NCBI GenBank assembly: GCA_947652605.1
Contig: OX393577.1
Span: 49,451,494 to 49,515,493 of the forward strand
From: Elmis aenea
Lineage: Eukaryota; Arthropoda; Insecta; Coleoptera; Elmidae
Reading direction: 5' to 3'
DNA length: 64,000 bases
Shown here piece after piece: positions 1-11,259 of this stretch. The translations under genes and the position numbers were made by a program. The first letter of the stretch is position 1; each line of letters starts with the position of its first letter. The notes beneath the pieces are model-generated. The model searched no databases. It saw only the letters and a program-made list of their open reading frames with translations, and had not been told where the DNA came from.

Positions 1-308
1 TATAATGTGAGGAAAATGAATAAATCTACCTCCACATGATATAACATTGGAATGGGGAAAAAATCCTCTTTCTCGTGATGCTACAGCCAATGGTATCTAA
101 TTAAAAATACAACTTTATCCCACAACTCGATTTTTTTTTGAAAAATCGTCTTCGCAACTGCATTCTTATCAAAAAAGTGCCTGTAGAACGTCAAAATTAT
201 TTTTCTTTATTTTCATAAACAAGCGAGATATAGTCATAAAACGAAAGGTCGAAAAATCGAGTTATCGGTGATAACTCGAAGACAAAAGACGATAACCAAT
301 TTTATGGG
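1..308. other. AT-rich stretch, nothing recognised
   Basis: No coding, RNA or repeat signal that I can support. The short open frames starting near 234 and 268 overlap on opposite strands and run into the inverted repeat next door, so they look like chance. Confidence 0.5.
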
Positions 309-602
309 GTCTACACACCTACCAATTTGTCGGGACAACCGGCCGACCATTCCGATAAATTGTTTAATGTGTAGTGTTTCACCCGACCAACACGACAGTT
401 GGAACGGTCGGCTGACCAGTGACCAGTCCATCCAACAAGACAACCTCCCCACTACATTCCTTTAGATAAGGACTATTAAACCGAAAATTTAACATCAAAA
501 TGAATAAAAAGCTATGACGTTTATGCTGTTGGTTGTACTGATCGGGAGGTGTGTAGACAACAGTTCCCGACTGTCGGCCCCGACAAGTTGGCTAATGTGT
601 AG
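309..602. repeat. Small inverted-repeat element (CTACACA ends)
   Basis: GTCTACACACCT at 309-320 has an exact 12-bp inverse at 547-558. A second diverged inverse of the left end (about 20 of 26 positions) lies at 577-602, reading CTACACATTA from the right. Further inverse copies of the CTACACATT motif and the hairpin CCGACC...GGTCGG at 383-416 lie inside. The stretch is GC-richer than its surroundings. This layout suggests a MITE with subterminal repeats. No target duplication is clear and the superfamily is unknown. Confidence 0.4.
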
Positions 603-2020
603 AGGCTTTTAGTTTTCACCAATAACTTTTTCTCGAAAAAAGAGATCGAGGAAGCGGGGTCCGTTTTTCGATACCTCTTATAGTACCCGAGATTCTCTAT
701 GAAAACATCGAAATTTGCCCACCCTGTACACATAAATAAATCACTCACCGTTAGTTAACAACACAAAAATTAGCTGGCGTTGTCGTTATAATACCGACTT
801 GGCCCAATAATTTACATTATATGTATGTATATAACTTGAGAAAGTGTAGCAACATAAAGTATGAAATAGTAAGCTTATTGCACCAGCGTTTCTAATACAC
901 AAATAATAATGTTTTTTGATTTAAAATAAAAATTAAACCACTTCGTAACCAGATTAAAATATTTTCATTTTGTAAACAGGTTTAGATATTTTTTCACCAC
1001 TTAAAAATTTTAAACAGTTTTAAACTTTTACAGAAAAGAATTGCTTACTTTGGATTATTAATTATCGTTTGTACTAATAATAATAATCTTTATTTGTTCT
1101 AAATATCCAAAAAGGCGTGGCACATGTCACAATAATAATACACATAGTTTACAAAAACATTGAAACACTATTGACGAATTAGCGCAAAGCTTTGAAACTA
1201 TTTGGTAATTTAAAAAAGATAATATTTTTTTAAATGAAGAAATGAGAAAAACTATTATCAAAGTGTTTTCAAAACATAAAATTCAAGCTAGTATTATACA
1301 TCTTAGATTTTCAACGTTCAATTCATGATTGATACCGGTGATATTATCAAAAGCGTGTTATAAAAGGTAGGTAATAAAATGTTTTACATATACTACATCA
1401 AAGCTTGTACAAAGTGAATTAAACTGACTACTTCAGAGACATTGTAAGTTTTAACCTTTGTAACCGTCCATAAAATCTTTTGACGTGATCGGCATGTTTA
1501 AAGCTAAGTCTGGGGGTTTAAAAGTAAAGAAGGCCCGCTGTATGCATCTGGTTAGAATATAATACAACCAGTCATAATCTATTTTCGTTTAGTTTAAAAA
1601 GTATTACGGCTGTAGTTTTATAATGTTGACTTAAATAAGTTTTCGAATACATTCGTCCTCATGAAAGTGAGATGACATTTAAATAAAAAAATTGGGTTTG
1701 TATCTCACTCACAAGTCACTTCGTTTTTCAAATAAATAGAGTTAAAAAATCATTCAAATGCTGTTTGAAACTTTTTCTAAAACTCTGTTTTTCGTTAACA
1801 CGTTTTTGTTGGTGTTGCACACAGAAACGAAACTATTTTTTTTAAATATACAAAAGACTTTCAGATTAGTACCTACTTGGTACGTCATATGGTATACTCA
1901 AATCTTCAGTACCCCGCAATGTGGAAATTTAGTTGTGTTAACACTTTTTTTTTGGCAAAAAAGATTCACGTATCTTTATCACAATTTAATTTTAAACAGC
2001 AATCGCCGTTTTTCTCAGCC
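603..2020. other. AT-rich intergenic or intronic DNA
   Basis: I see no exon-like GC-rich block, no terminal inverted repeats and no recognisable protein fragment. The only local features are short A/T runs. Confidence 0.5.
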
Positions 2021-2275
2021 TCAGTCATCTGTTGTGAGGCTTTTACTTTCCATTGCTTGTTCCACCTCGTTTTTCCATGTTCTTCTTTTTTTCCTTTCTT
2101 TCTGCGATTTGGTGAATGCCACTTTAATATTTTACTTGGCCATCGTGGATCATTTCTCTGGACATATCTATACCATTTAAACCTTTTGTTTCAATGGTCT
2201 CTGTTATATCAACATGAATTCCCATGTTTTCTGATTTCAGTATTCCAATATGTAGTTCATTTTCATCGCCTCTAA
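2021..2275 (-). pseudogene. LINE (non-LTR retrotransposon) ORF2 C-terminal fragment
   Basis: Read on the minus strand, this stretch encodes a decayed copy of the C-terminal tail seen in many insect endonuclease-reverse transcriptase ORF2 proteins. It has a segment like GIHVDITETIETK, then KWYRYVQRNDPRWP (family pattern KWxGHVQRM), then a basic RRKKGKKRRTWKNEVEQAM stretch (family pattern RRKRGRPRxxWxxEVxxAM) and a closing LTTDD. One frameshift lies between the IETK and KWY parts. The stop after LTTDD falls where the family usually has Trp, so it is probably a TGG to TGA change. There is no sign of the RT domain nearby, so this is a 5'-truncated or fragmented copy. The overlapping plus-strand open frames (1758-2180 and 1877-2275) are shadows of it. 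Confidence 0.7.
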
Positions 2276-2431
2276 AAGTGCCCTTTTTATTAATTATCCA
2301 AGGCTCGGATCACAATCATAATTTTAAACCCAGAGTAAACAAATGGTAAATGTTTCACTTTAAAATAAAACTTATTAAACGGTGAGAACCCGTGTATCAT
2401 ACTTCGCTAATTTTATTTCGATTTGAACAAT

Positions 2432-2688
2432 TGAGGCGTTCTTTGCATAAACTTGTCAATTTTAGAAATTTTTCATTATCGCTACTTTCGCTGCTGTTGT
2501 CGTCTGCATCAATATCAGGAGCTGGAGGATAATTGGTTTCCGCGCTTATATTAGGTATGAATTACTGGGGTTATTATGGAATTATTTTGCATAAGGGATG
2601 TCGGAAATGGGCGCCAATTATCCATTGAAAGTGTATTCTCAGATTTGAAAAAAAATTGACAAGTGTTGTTTATGCAAAGAACGCCTCA
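2432..2688. repeat. Palindromic MITE-like element, 257 bp
   Basis: The terminus TGAGGCGTTCTTTGCATAAAC is repeated inverted at 2668-2688 without mismatch. The stem continues with TTGTCAATTTT after a 5-bp interruption in the right arm. A second inverted pair (GGATAATTGG / CCAATTATCC) lies further in, so the element folds on itself twice. I found no convincing target duplication or coding content. Superfamily unknown. Confidence 0.6.
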
Positions 2689-3812
2689 GTTACACCCTCA
2701 GTTAAATTTAAAATATCACCATGGAGCGTGCTGTTTAAGACTAACATTTGTTTTTTAAAAAACGTTTTTCGCTTAATATGCATCCTCTTAAGAACTATGC
2801 AGGGTTTGCCTCTTGAAAAACTTGTAGATGCCCTGCGTCAAGATAAAATATTATCCAAGCAAGGATTTTAGTAAAAAAATTAGTTTAAAAAATCAATACT
2901 ACGCCATCAAGTCGTGACCTACTATTCTATAAATGTAACGTTTTTTATCGTTATAGATTCGGTCAGTTTTATAAATAGATCAATCAACATTCGAATTTTC
3001 ATATAGATATATTTATATACGCAGAGAAACAAACACATGTTTTGCTGAAGTATTATTTGGTGTTGTGAATGCAGTTTACTGATAAAACATGTGTTTTAAA
3101 GAACACAGACAAATGTTCATGCAATCTCAGTAAATGAACAATGAATTTCCTTCAATAACTCGAGCAATTTCTTATTACCTCATGTCACTCGACAGACTCA
3201 GTATATCGTTCTGTACCTCTGGGCAATATTTAGATCAGAAGCATTAATGATTTATTTAACTAAGGCTGTGTTTATTTTTTCAAGAAAATGTTATAGTATC
3301 TTAACAGTTTGTTTTAATACATATCTGTTTATTTGTGAATGCCATCCCACGCAAAATATAAAATGTACGGTGTTTCGCCTGCTGGTTTATATTTAGAGGT
3401 TGGCCAACAGCCTTTCCTTTTTGTTATTACTTTGCCGTAGCGTTAACCCAAATAAATCAATAAGTACGTGAGTATTTTGAGATTGGGAATGATTTAAATT
3501 TTGTTTTCGTTAGTAAATGGATCTCAATGTTAGGGTAGCCTAAAGAAAACGACGTCGAAACAAAAGCAGTTGAAGAACATAATAGCAGTCAAAAAACTGG
3601 TTTTTACTTAGGTGAAGATTACTTGGACAGTTCCAAACTTTGGTCACCAAACATTTTTCTTTGCTGCAGAAAAAAAAATCCTTAAGGATATTTTGCATAA
3701 AAAACTCAGGTTGAAATTGTCTCGTTATTGTATAATCCCCTATCAAATCTTACAAAAATGGTATAAATTATCATCCTGTAGCAATTTTAAGATGATCAAA
3801 AATAATTTCCGG
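2689..3812. other. AT-rich DNA, nothing recognised
   Basis: No repeat ends, splice-flanked GC-rich block or protein similarity that I can name. Confidence 0.5.
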
Positions 3813-4040
3813 CAGTGGCGGAACAGTCGGGGTGCAACGGGTGCGGTGAACACGGATCAACGAACCAAGGAATGCCCGTAGGATGCAAAAAATGTCGTTA
3901 TTTTATAATTTAAAAATAGTTCTTCTCTGGTCTACCGAGTGGTCATTTATACCTCGCATCTTCGCATAATATACTCTAAGGCGAAAACTTTATCCGAAGG
4001 GCCCATTAACCCTCCTTGCACACTTCTTTCTACGCCATTG
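3813..4040. mobile_element. Short hAT-like MITE (CAGTGGCG ends)
   Basis: The left end CAGTGGCGGAA faces an inverted right end that reads CAATGGCGTAG from the other side. CAGTGGCG termini followed by GGGTGC-type sequence are common in hAT MITEs, and GGTGCAACGGGTGC follows here. The 8-bp flanks do not match, so the copy is old or the boundary is off. There is no coding content. Confidence 0.45.
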
Positions 4041-5231
4041 ACTTTGCCATAACTTGGCCTACCATATTTTCGTAAAGCCAAACCGAGACACGGCGAGTTT
4101 TTTTTTTTTTTAAATCATCACCCATTAGAGTTGACAACTCTTAATTTGTCCACAAAAAAGTGGGGGTGAGAAATGCACCGCAGGCGATTTTTTTAAATTT
4201 TAAAAGTTGAAAAGTGTTTTTATTCAAAATTCAATAATGTAGAGTACATACTTTATCATCATCTAAAATTATGGTTTATGGCAAAACTTTTTCTGATTTT
4301 AACTTGTTTTAAAATCAGATTGCCCCCTACCTCGCACGAAATTATTTTCAATAAGAGTAAAAACTTTCACTAATAATTTCCATTCAGGTAACGAAATATT
4401 AACATAAAATTAGTTACATTTTAAAAATGTAACACGATTTCAGTCAAAAATATATAAAAAAAGAAAACCATAAGCTTGTGCTTTAGATTTATTTTATTGT
4501 TGCTTGTTCAAATAACTCAAAAGTTTTCATGAACAAAAAGCGTATATTACTATGAATTTCTTCAATGACATGCGTACAGCGTACACATTAATATTTTTTA
4601 CGAAAACGCGTGTGTCCGCCTTAAAAGCGTACAATTGGCGACTCTATAACAACCGCGCAAAGAAAAATTACAATGAAACACGTTTTATTTTAGCTCCTCT
4701 CACTTTTTTGTTGCTCGCGCGGACAGATTTCACAACAAATCGGTGCAAGAAATTTTTTTTAAGAAACCGGGACAAACGCGAAACCGACCGAGACACCGGG
4801 ACTGTCTCGGCCAAACCGTGACGTGTGGTAGGCCTAGCCATATAAGTACTGTGTGTATGTATCTTTGTATGTGTTTTTGTATATTTAAGTGTATAAAACA
4901 GACTACAAACAAACTTACTTGAACAAACCGTTTTTATATAATTTTGAATTAAAGTTACAACTTAAACACCCTTTCCCTATAGGTATCTATAAGTTATAAT
5001 TTGAAAAATCATCTAAATGCACGCACTTTTTATTATACTTTTGAAGGCTGTATCCGATAACTAACGTCATCGCGAAAATAGTAAAAACGGGTTTAGGGGA
5101 CCTCAAAATAACCGTCGAATTCTGAAATTCGAAAATTTTTGCGATCACAATACCTTCTTTATAGGTACTACGTATGACGAAAGGAAAAATGACTTCTAAA
5201 AACACAGGGTTTATAAGCATAATTTATGAAC
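4041..5231. other. AT-rich DNA, nothing recognised
   Basis: The only relief is a short GC-richer patch at about 4750-4830 with GGGAC/GACCG words. It has no splice sites or long open frame that I trust. Confidence 0.45.
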
Positions 5232-6171
5232 ATTAGGTTTTTTTACATTAAATACAGGGTGATTGATTGAGACCGCGACTTAAAAATATATGAAGAATGA
5301 AAAAGGGTATGTATCTGATATTTTGGTTCTGACCATAATGGCATCTGATCTGTTTATTGAAAATATCTTCAATATGGCGACACTTTCAGAAATACCGGAA
5401 GTTGACGTCTACTTTCTTATTTTATACAGGGTGCACCACGACCCTGAGATTCTTCGATAGTTCCTTTTTTAATGAAAATATCAAAAAATGTTTAATACAA
5501 ATATTGTGCGAACCTATTTTCTACATAATCTAAAATTATTTTCAAGTATACAGGGTGTTTCGTTTGACCGGCACATATAAAAATTTAATTTTTTTAAATA
5601 GGACACCCTGTATATTTTTACATTTTTGGATTCCTCTTAAAATTGACTTTAAAAAATGTATAAGGTTTTATGGGTCTTAAGTCAACCGTTTTCGTAAAAT
5701 TTACATTTTTATGAAATTTTTGAGCAAAACAGCACTTTCAATTTTTTTTAACATTAAAGTTATTTAAAAAAGCGGTAAAATTTCGTTTAAAATTGAGATT
5801 GACAATAGATTAATTAACACTTTGCGCTAGCTACATTTTAAAAATATTATACAGGGTGTTTTTTACGCTTGGTCAAACTTGTGAAACTTTAAACATCGAT
5901 AAGTCATTTTTCTTAAATGCAACACCCTATATATTTTTACATTTTCTTGTAGAGAATTTAATTGTCTTTCGAAATTATTAAGCATGTCCTATACCTAAAG
6001 TTAATATTTTTCGAGCTATCTCGATCTTTATTAGTATTACTAAGGCAATTAAAATATTTTAAAGTGGGCCATGGACGTAAGTCGTAATTTTTCAAAGAAT
6101 TTTTAAACAAAAGAATAAAAAGAGCTCCAACTTTAATTTAAGTCCAATAATGTACCCCTTTTCCCCGAAAT

Positions 6172-6300
6172 TTATCGTATAAATTGTTTAAAATTATATC
6201 CTTGTTCTTGTTCTACGCACAGCCGTAGATGTTGTCTCAAAGACTCTAGCACTCTTGATAACATTTCGGGGGTTATACCATTAAAAGCAACACAGCAAGT
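6172..6300 (-). pseudogene. Mariner-type transposase, extreme C-terminus
   Basis: The minus strand encodes FNGITPEMLSRVLESL followed by RLCVEQEQGYNFKQFIR and a stop. In insect DDE_3/mariner-type transposases this is the last 40-50 residues, a helical tail after the catalytic domain (family pattern TPEMLxxVxxSxxxRLxLC). It is in the loop of the large palindrome. Upstream in the same frame the reading does not continue into the expected catalytic region. That region is instead on the opposite strand, immediately adjacent at 6302-6450. The piece cannot be functional. Confidence 0.75.
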
Positions 6301-6301
6301 A

Positions 6302-6450
6302 ATGCAGTTGCCGAACACAGAATATCCTAATAGATGGATAGGGCGAGGTAGACCAATCTCCTGGCCACCTAGGTCACCTGATCTTACCCCTATAGATTTA
6401 TTTTTGTGGGATCCCATAAAACAGGTGTATCAAGACCCCCCAACAAGAAA
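6302..6450 (+). pseudogene. Mariner-type transposase, catalytic end fragment
   Basis: The plus strand encodes NRWIGRGRPISWPPRSPDL followed by TPIDLFLWDPIKQVYQDPPT. This is the block around the third catalytic acidic residue of DDE_3/mariner-type transposases (SPDLTPxDxFLWG); the Asp after TPI is kept. In an intact protein this block comes directly before the C-terminal tail, but here the tail lies on the other strand starting within a few bases (6300). The two halves are therefore head to head. The open frame runs on past 6450 into the palindrome arm, where the sequence is no longer transposase. Confidence 0.8.
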
Positions 6451-6972
6451 ATGTAAAAATAAACAGGGTGTTGCATTTAAGAAAAATGACTTATCGATGT
6501 TTAAAGTTTCACAAGTTTGACCAAGCGTAAAAAACACCCTGTATAATATTTTTAAAATGTAGCTAGCGCAAAGTGTTAATTAATCTATTGTCAATCTCAA
6601 TTTTAAACGAAATTTTACCGCTTTTTTAAATAACTTTAATGTAAAAAAAAATTGAAAGTGCTGTATCGCTCAAAATTTTCACAAAAATGTAAATTTTACG
6701 AAAACGGTTGACTTAAGACCCATATAACCTTTTACATTTTTTATAAAGTAAATTTTAATAGAAATCCAAAAATGTAAAAATATACAGGGTGTTCTATTTA
6801 AAAAAAATTAAATTTTATATGTGTCGGTCAAACGAAACACCCTGTATATTTGAAAATAATTTTAGGTTATGTAGAAAATAGGTTCGCACAATATTTGTAT
6901 TAAACATTTTTTGATATTTTCATTAATAAAGGAGCTATCGAAGAATCTCAGGGTCGTGGTGCACCCTGTATA

Positions 6973-7436
6973 CAATGGTCTATTTTTTTATTGCATTTCC
7001 GGATTCAAAACGTTATTTTAGAGGGACTTTTATTAGCATGAATATTTTTTGATTTTCATCGTGATGCTTAATATTATCTAATGCCGCCATTTTTAAAGAA
7101 AAAACGCTTAAATTTAGACCATGCCTAGAAGAAACCTTGGAGTACATCCTGAAATTTTTGCAATCAATGCATTACTTACAGGGTGTCCAAAATTTAATTT
7201 TCTTTTAATACTTCAGACCACTAAAACTCTTTTTTTTCAAATACAATGCCCAAACTTTTTTTTCATTTTCTACTGCAAAATTACATTCTGCATCAATCTG
7301 TATTAGCGTTTCCTATACCTATCTGCAACAATTTTCGAGTTATTAAGAATTTTTGATAAAGTTGAGAGAAATTGCAACATTTTTAAATAGTAAGCCTTGG
7401 AAATGACAACAAATTCCAATAAAAAATAGACCATTG
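6973..7436. mobile_element. TA-target MITE nested in the right palindrome arm
   Basis: The terminal inverted repeats read CAATGGTCTATTTTTTATTG, about 20 bp with one length difference in the T run. TA lies on both sides (6971-6972 and 7437-7438). The left palindrome arm lacks these 464 bases at the matching place (about 5418-5425) and so acts as the empty site. TA target and absence of coding content fit a Tc1/mariner-type MITE. It contains another ACAGGGTG word near 7178. Confidence 0.75.
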
Positions 7437-7628
7437 TATTGAAATAAGAAAGTAGACGTCAACTTCCGGTATCTCCGGAAGTGTCGCCATATTGAAAATA
7501 TTTTCAATAAACAGATCAGATGCCATTATGGTCAGAACCAAAATTTCAGATCCATACCCTTTTTCATTCTTCATATATTTTTAAGTCGCGGTCTCAATCA
7601 ATCACCCTGTATTTAATGTAAAAAAAAA

Positions 7629-9108
7629 CAATAGCTATTATAATATCACGTTAGTCTGGAAAATGTGCATTTCTTCTAAAAATGATCCTTGTTTGAGTTA
7701 CTAAAATCTGGAAAAATGCATGCCATGGATCAAATGCAAATTTAGGATTAAGAATTCCGACTAAAGTGGAAAACATTCCTTTACCTTCAGAGAACGGTTG
7801 AGGTATATTATGATCATAAAAATGAAGCAACCAAATTTCTACGACATATAAATGTACATTTCTAAGCTTTAATCAGCATTGTAAAAAAATTGGACGTTAT
7901 TCTAGTACGTAGGTACGTAATGCGAGTTTTTACTTTAGAATTTCCAGTACCTACATCATATTGAAAATTACCACCTTGATGTCTTTGACGGTGAAGTAAC
8001 TGACTTTAAAGGTTTAAACAATTTATTTCTTGAATATAATTTGACCTTTTCTCTATTTTAAGTGAAACCTTTAGATTTTGTGAGTTGAAATTATATAAAA
8101 TTATCGAAAACTTCCCATTTATAAATATCGAAGCGTTGGTTAATTAATTTGATTTTCAAAAACGTTTTGTCTATCGTAAAACCAGTGATTAATTTCCATC
8201 ATCACTTCTTTCAATATTGTTGCCATAAAAGTACCATTTAACAATCTGATTAAACTCCTTAATTAATTTGGTTTTATTCAGGGATAAGTAAGATTTGAGG
8301 AGATCATATTACTTAATCGGATGACACACAATAGGTCGGTCTAATGCAGTCTCATGTCACAGCAGGCGTAGGTACTTATAAAAATAATGTAGGTACTTGT
8401 TCGAATCTCAAGTGGGCACTTCCTGAATGTTATATAATTCATTCATAACAAGACCTCGGTAATTTGACTATACGGGTTACTGCACGCAACCGGGCAAAAA
8501 AAAACGTTAATGCTATTTTCATGACGCTGAATGTTGACGTAAAAACAGATGAGATGAACCGTTGATTTCCGGTTTGAATCTGTAAACTGTTTACAGATCT
8601 AATTTAAGATGAGACATTCGAAGTGGCCTTTCAAAATTTTCGCTTAACGTGAAACGATGAATGAACATCGACGTTTTTTAAATAAACATCTAGATGGCTA
8701 TTGCTGCCTATTGACGATAAATGATGAAATAGGTAGTTGAAATTTCAAAGGCACAATACGGAATAAAAATTGCCATACGAAAAAATGAAATTGGTTGCCA
8801 TAAAACAAAAACGAATCGATCTAGGAAATTAACAACGCAAAAAAGTTTTCATAAAAATAAACTACTGTACCAAAAATTATTAAAAACTAGTTTTTTCCGC
8901 ATATTTGCATTAAAAATTTACATGCAGGTTTTGTTTGTTTAAATGCAGCCAGACACGGAGAAATCCTTGTTTATGAATTATTTTTTAACCAATAATTATA
9001 AAAGAGCGTTTTTTATTGAGAACATATTGTTTGATCTCTAGAAAAAAGCGATTGCTATATGAAACTGCTGCATATAAAATTTAAGTGCTCTATATACATG
9101 GTTAAATA
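7629..9108. other. AT-rich DNA, nothing recognised
   Basis: I found no repeat ends, exon-like block or protein similarity in this stretch. Confidence 0.5.
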
Positions 9109-9454
9109 CAGTGGTTCTCAACTTGTGCCCCCCCCACTAAAGGGGGCACCGAATATCTGAAAGGGGGCGCAAAGAAATGGAAGGAAAAACTATTTATTGA
9201 AACAACAAGTCTTCAATGTAAAACGGGACGGACTTAAAAACAATTGTTTTTAGTCAAGAATGTGAAACGGGATGAATTTTTCAAAACAATTGGAGGACTT
9301 TTTTGTAAGTCACCAGTGTGGAACAGGAGACGGGTTTCAAAACAAATCAAGGATCTTTTTTTAATTGCTATTGCATAAAAGGATTGATAGGGGGACGCAG
9401 TAAAAATTAATATAGAAAAGGGGGGCTCAAGTTCAAAAAGGTTGAGAAACACTG
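9109..9454. mobile_element. hAT MITE (CAGTGGTTCTCAAC)
   Basis: The left end CAGTGGTTCTCAAC matches the inverted right end (CAGTGTTTCTCAAC), followed inside by C- and G-rich runs (CCCCCCCC, AAAGGGGGC) typical of Charlie-like hAT MITEs. The 8-bp flanks GTTAAATA and GATCAATA agree at 6 of 8 positions, a decayed target duplication. The 72-residue minus-strand open frame inside shows no similarity that I can see. Confidence 0.75.
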
Positions 9455-9618
9455 GATCAATATAACGTTCTACAGGAAATAAAACGGAATATAATAAATT
9501 TAAACGGTATATAAAATAACCGAATGCAATATGAAGTGATAAAATGCTTTTAGAAAAATTAAAACGCTGTATAATATATTTTTATTTTAGCGTCCCTTAC
9601 CATTAGACCAATTTTTAG

Positions 9619-10763
9619 TCGGGGGTAATTACACGAGAGCTTTTTTTTTAGCCAGACAAACTTGCGTTGCTACGAAAGTTTGGTTGCTAGGAAAATCGAC
9701 GAGACAAAACTGTCTGATAAAACAACTAGGGTACCTTAATAAACAGGGTATGGTCAACCAGGAACAAGTTTCTATTGGCTGAGGTGTATATACGGTCGAG
9801 TTTCGCTTGCCGCTAGGCTGAGACCTCCAGTTTTCAAATAAATAGTATGAAGCGCATAGGGAAATATTCATATTTTATTTTTTTCTTGCATGTTCAGAGT
9901 GTTTAAGTGTGTTCTAAGACGTTAAAAGACATTAGTGATAGTTGTGTAAGTTATTACCATACGTAAATTTCATAAGTTAAGTTAAATACAATTATTTTTT
10001 AAATTTTTAAGAAAATGTGCGATGTATTATTGGTCTACATCGAACTTAATAGCAATGATTGGGATTAATAATGTAATTTTGTGATAAAATATAAAATTAA
10101 ATTGATGAATCTATACTTTTCAGTTGCTCATTGGACATTAAAAAATACGTTCATGACGTCTTGTGTTTTATTCCTTACCAGCCTACAACCCATGACACGC
10201 GGCGTGTGTCATGGGTTGCATGCCTACCATGGAAATACGCGCTCCGTAAATGGTTTTTAAACATTAATAGCTAATAACAATTGTTAATCTTTCGTTTTAC
10301 TCATTTTTTAATTGCTATACTTATTATTGCATCTATTTCTGCACGCCAATTGACTTTTTACCTACAAATTTCGTTTAAAAATTGAGTTATTAAAAGAAAT
10401 CCTATATAATCCCATAGCGGCTATTAGAAATTTGGAGGGTTTGTGAAGCGTGGCCATACCCTGTTATATAGAGGTACCCTAAAAACAACGAGTCCGTAGG
10501 ACGAGTTGTTTTATTTTTGACAGTTGTCGAGTCAAGATTTGCCTTGCAACCAAACTTGAGTTTAGTAAAAGCAACTTTGTCCAGGATAAATACCGAATTA
10601 CACTCGAGCTTTGTTTTTATCCTGGACAAACTTGCTTTTACTAAACTCAAGTTTAGTTGCTATTAGGCAAATCTTGACTCGTCGATTTTCCTAGCAACCA
10701 AACTTTCGTAGCAACGCAACTTTGTCCGGCTATAAAAAAAAGCTCTAGTGTAATTACCCCCGA
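9619..10763. mobile_element. 1.1 kb foldback element (TCGGGGGTAATTACAC ends)
   Basis: The terminal inverted repeats at 9619-9703 and 10678-10763 are about 85 bp and nearly identical. They begin TCGGGGGTAATTACAC and include GTTGCTACGAAAGTTTGG. Inside, the two halves stay palindromic around GGGTACC and ACAGGGTATGG. The right half has gained a further palindrome at 10528-10681, a diverged inverted copy of the same terminal sequence. A perfect-stem hairpin of 13-15 bp lies at 10186-10218. No transposase is seen and the superfamily is unclear. Confidence 0.7.
10528..10681. repeat. Nested palindrome inside the foldback
   Basis: CGAGTCAAGATTTGCC at the left faces its exact inverse at the right, with AACTTGAGTTTAGTAAAAGC and its inverse further in. 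The arms resemble the outer terminal repeats of the host element (ATTACAC, GAGAGCTTT, GACAAACTTGC words), so this is an older copy of the same family turned on itself. The copy is absent from the left half of the host element. Confidence 0.65.
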
Positions 10764-11259
10764 TAACTGCACGAGTAAATTATAACCTTCAAATAATAAC
10801 TGACAAAACGTCAAACTCTTTTACTTACAATTAGTTACAATCAAATAAGTCGGTTGCATGGTAACAAAAGTTACATGCAAAAATGCAAGTGGATATTTAG
10901 TTAGGTACCTTTTTATCCGCTGTCATAACCACAAAACGTGACGTCATTATGGAAAAGTTAACATATGAGTGTAGTTATCATTGATATAACACATTGCTAT
11001 GGACACTGTTTAGATCAATAAGAGAGACATGTTAGAGGTAGAGAGTAATTTGTTTTTTAATGCTGGTGTCAAGCAGAGTAGAGATTGTTACAATATGGAT
11101 GTGTGCGGTGGCAGCAACTGAGCAACTAAAGCTTGGTCTAATACTAAGGGACGCTTAAATGATAAATAACCCATAATGTTGTATATTTCTTTGTATAACG
11201 TTTAACGATATTCTATTTAACTTGCATAATTCTTTCATATAGCATTTTGTATCTTTATA
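10764..11259. other. AT-rich DNA, nothing recognised
   Basis: No named feature. A slightly GC-richer run at about 11095-11155 has no splice or coding support. Confidence 0.45.

Larger units (their letters stand above)
5232..7628. mobile_element. 2.4 kb palindromic foldback with ACAGGGTG repeats
   Basis: The left arm runs 5232-5951 (720 bp). The right arm runs 6443-7628 and is 720 bp once a 464-bp nested insertion and its TA duplication are removed. The arms stay similar along their whole length, starting with ATACAGGGTGATTGATTGAG at the outer ends. ACAGGGTG and its inverse recur inside each arm (left arm near 5254, 5426, 5550, 5604, 5851 and 5922), giving small inverted pairs within the large one. 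The 490-bp loop holds a mariner-type transposase broken into two opposed halves. I infer that ACAGGGTG is the terminal repeat of a Tc1/mariner-like family and that the palindrome arose by inverted duplication of nested copies. Confidence 0.8.

Noticed and set aside
1758..2275. Two plus-strand open frames of 140 and 132 codons
   Set aside because: They lie opposite a recognisable LINE C-terminal fragment on the minus strand and overlap each other in different frames; they are shadows.
10402..10650. 82-codon minus-strand open frame
   Set aside because: It covers the palindromic part of the 9.6-10.8 kb foldback and reads inverted terminal repeats.
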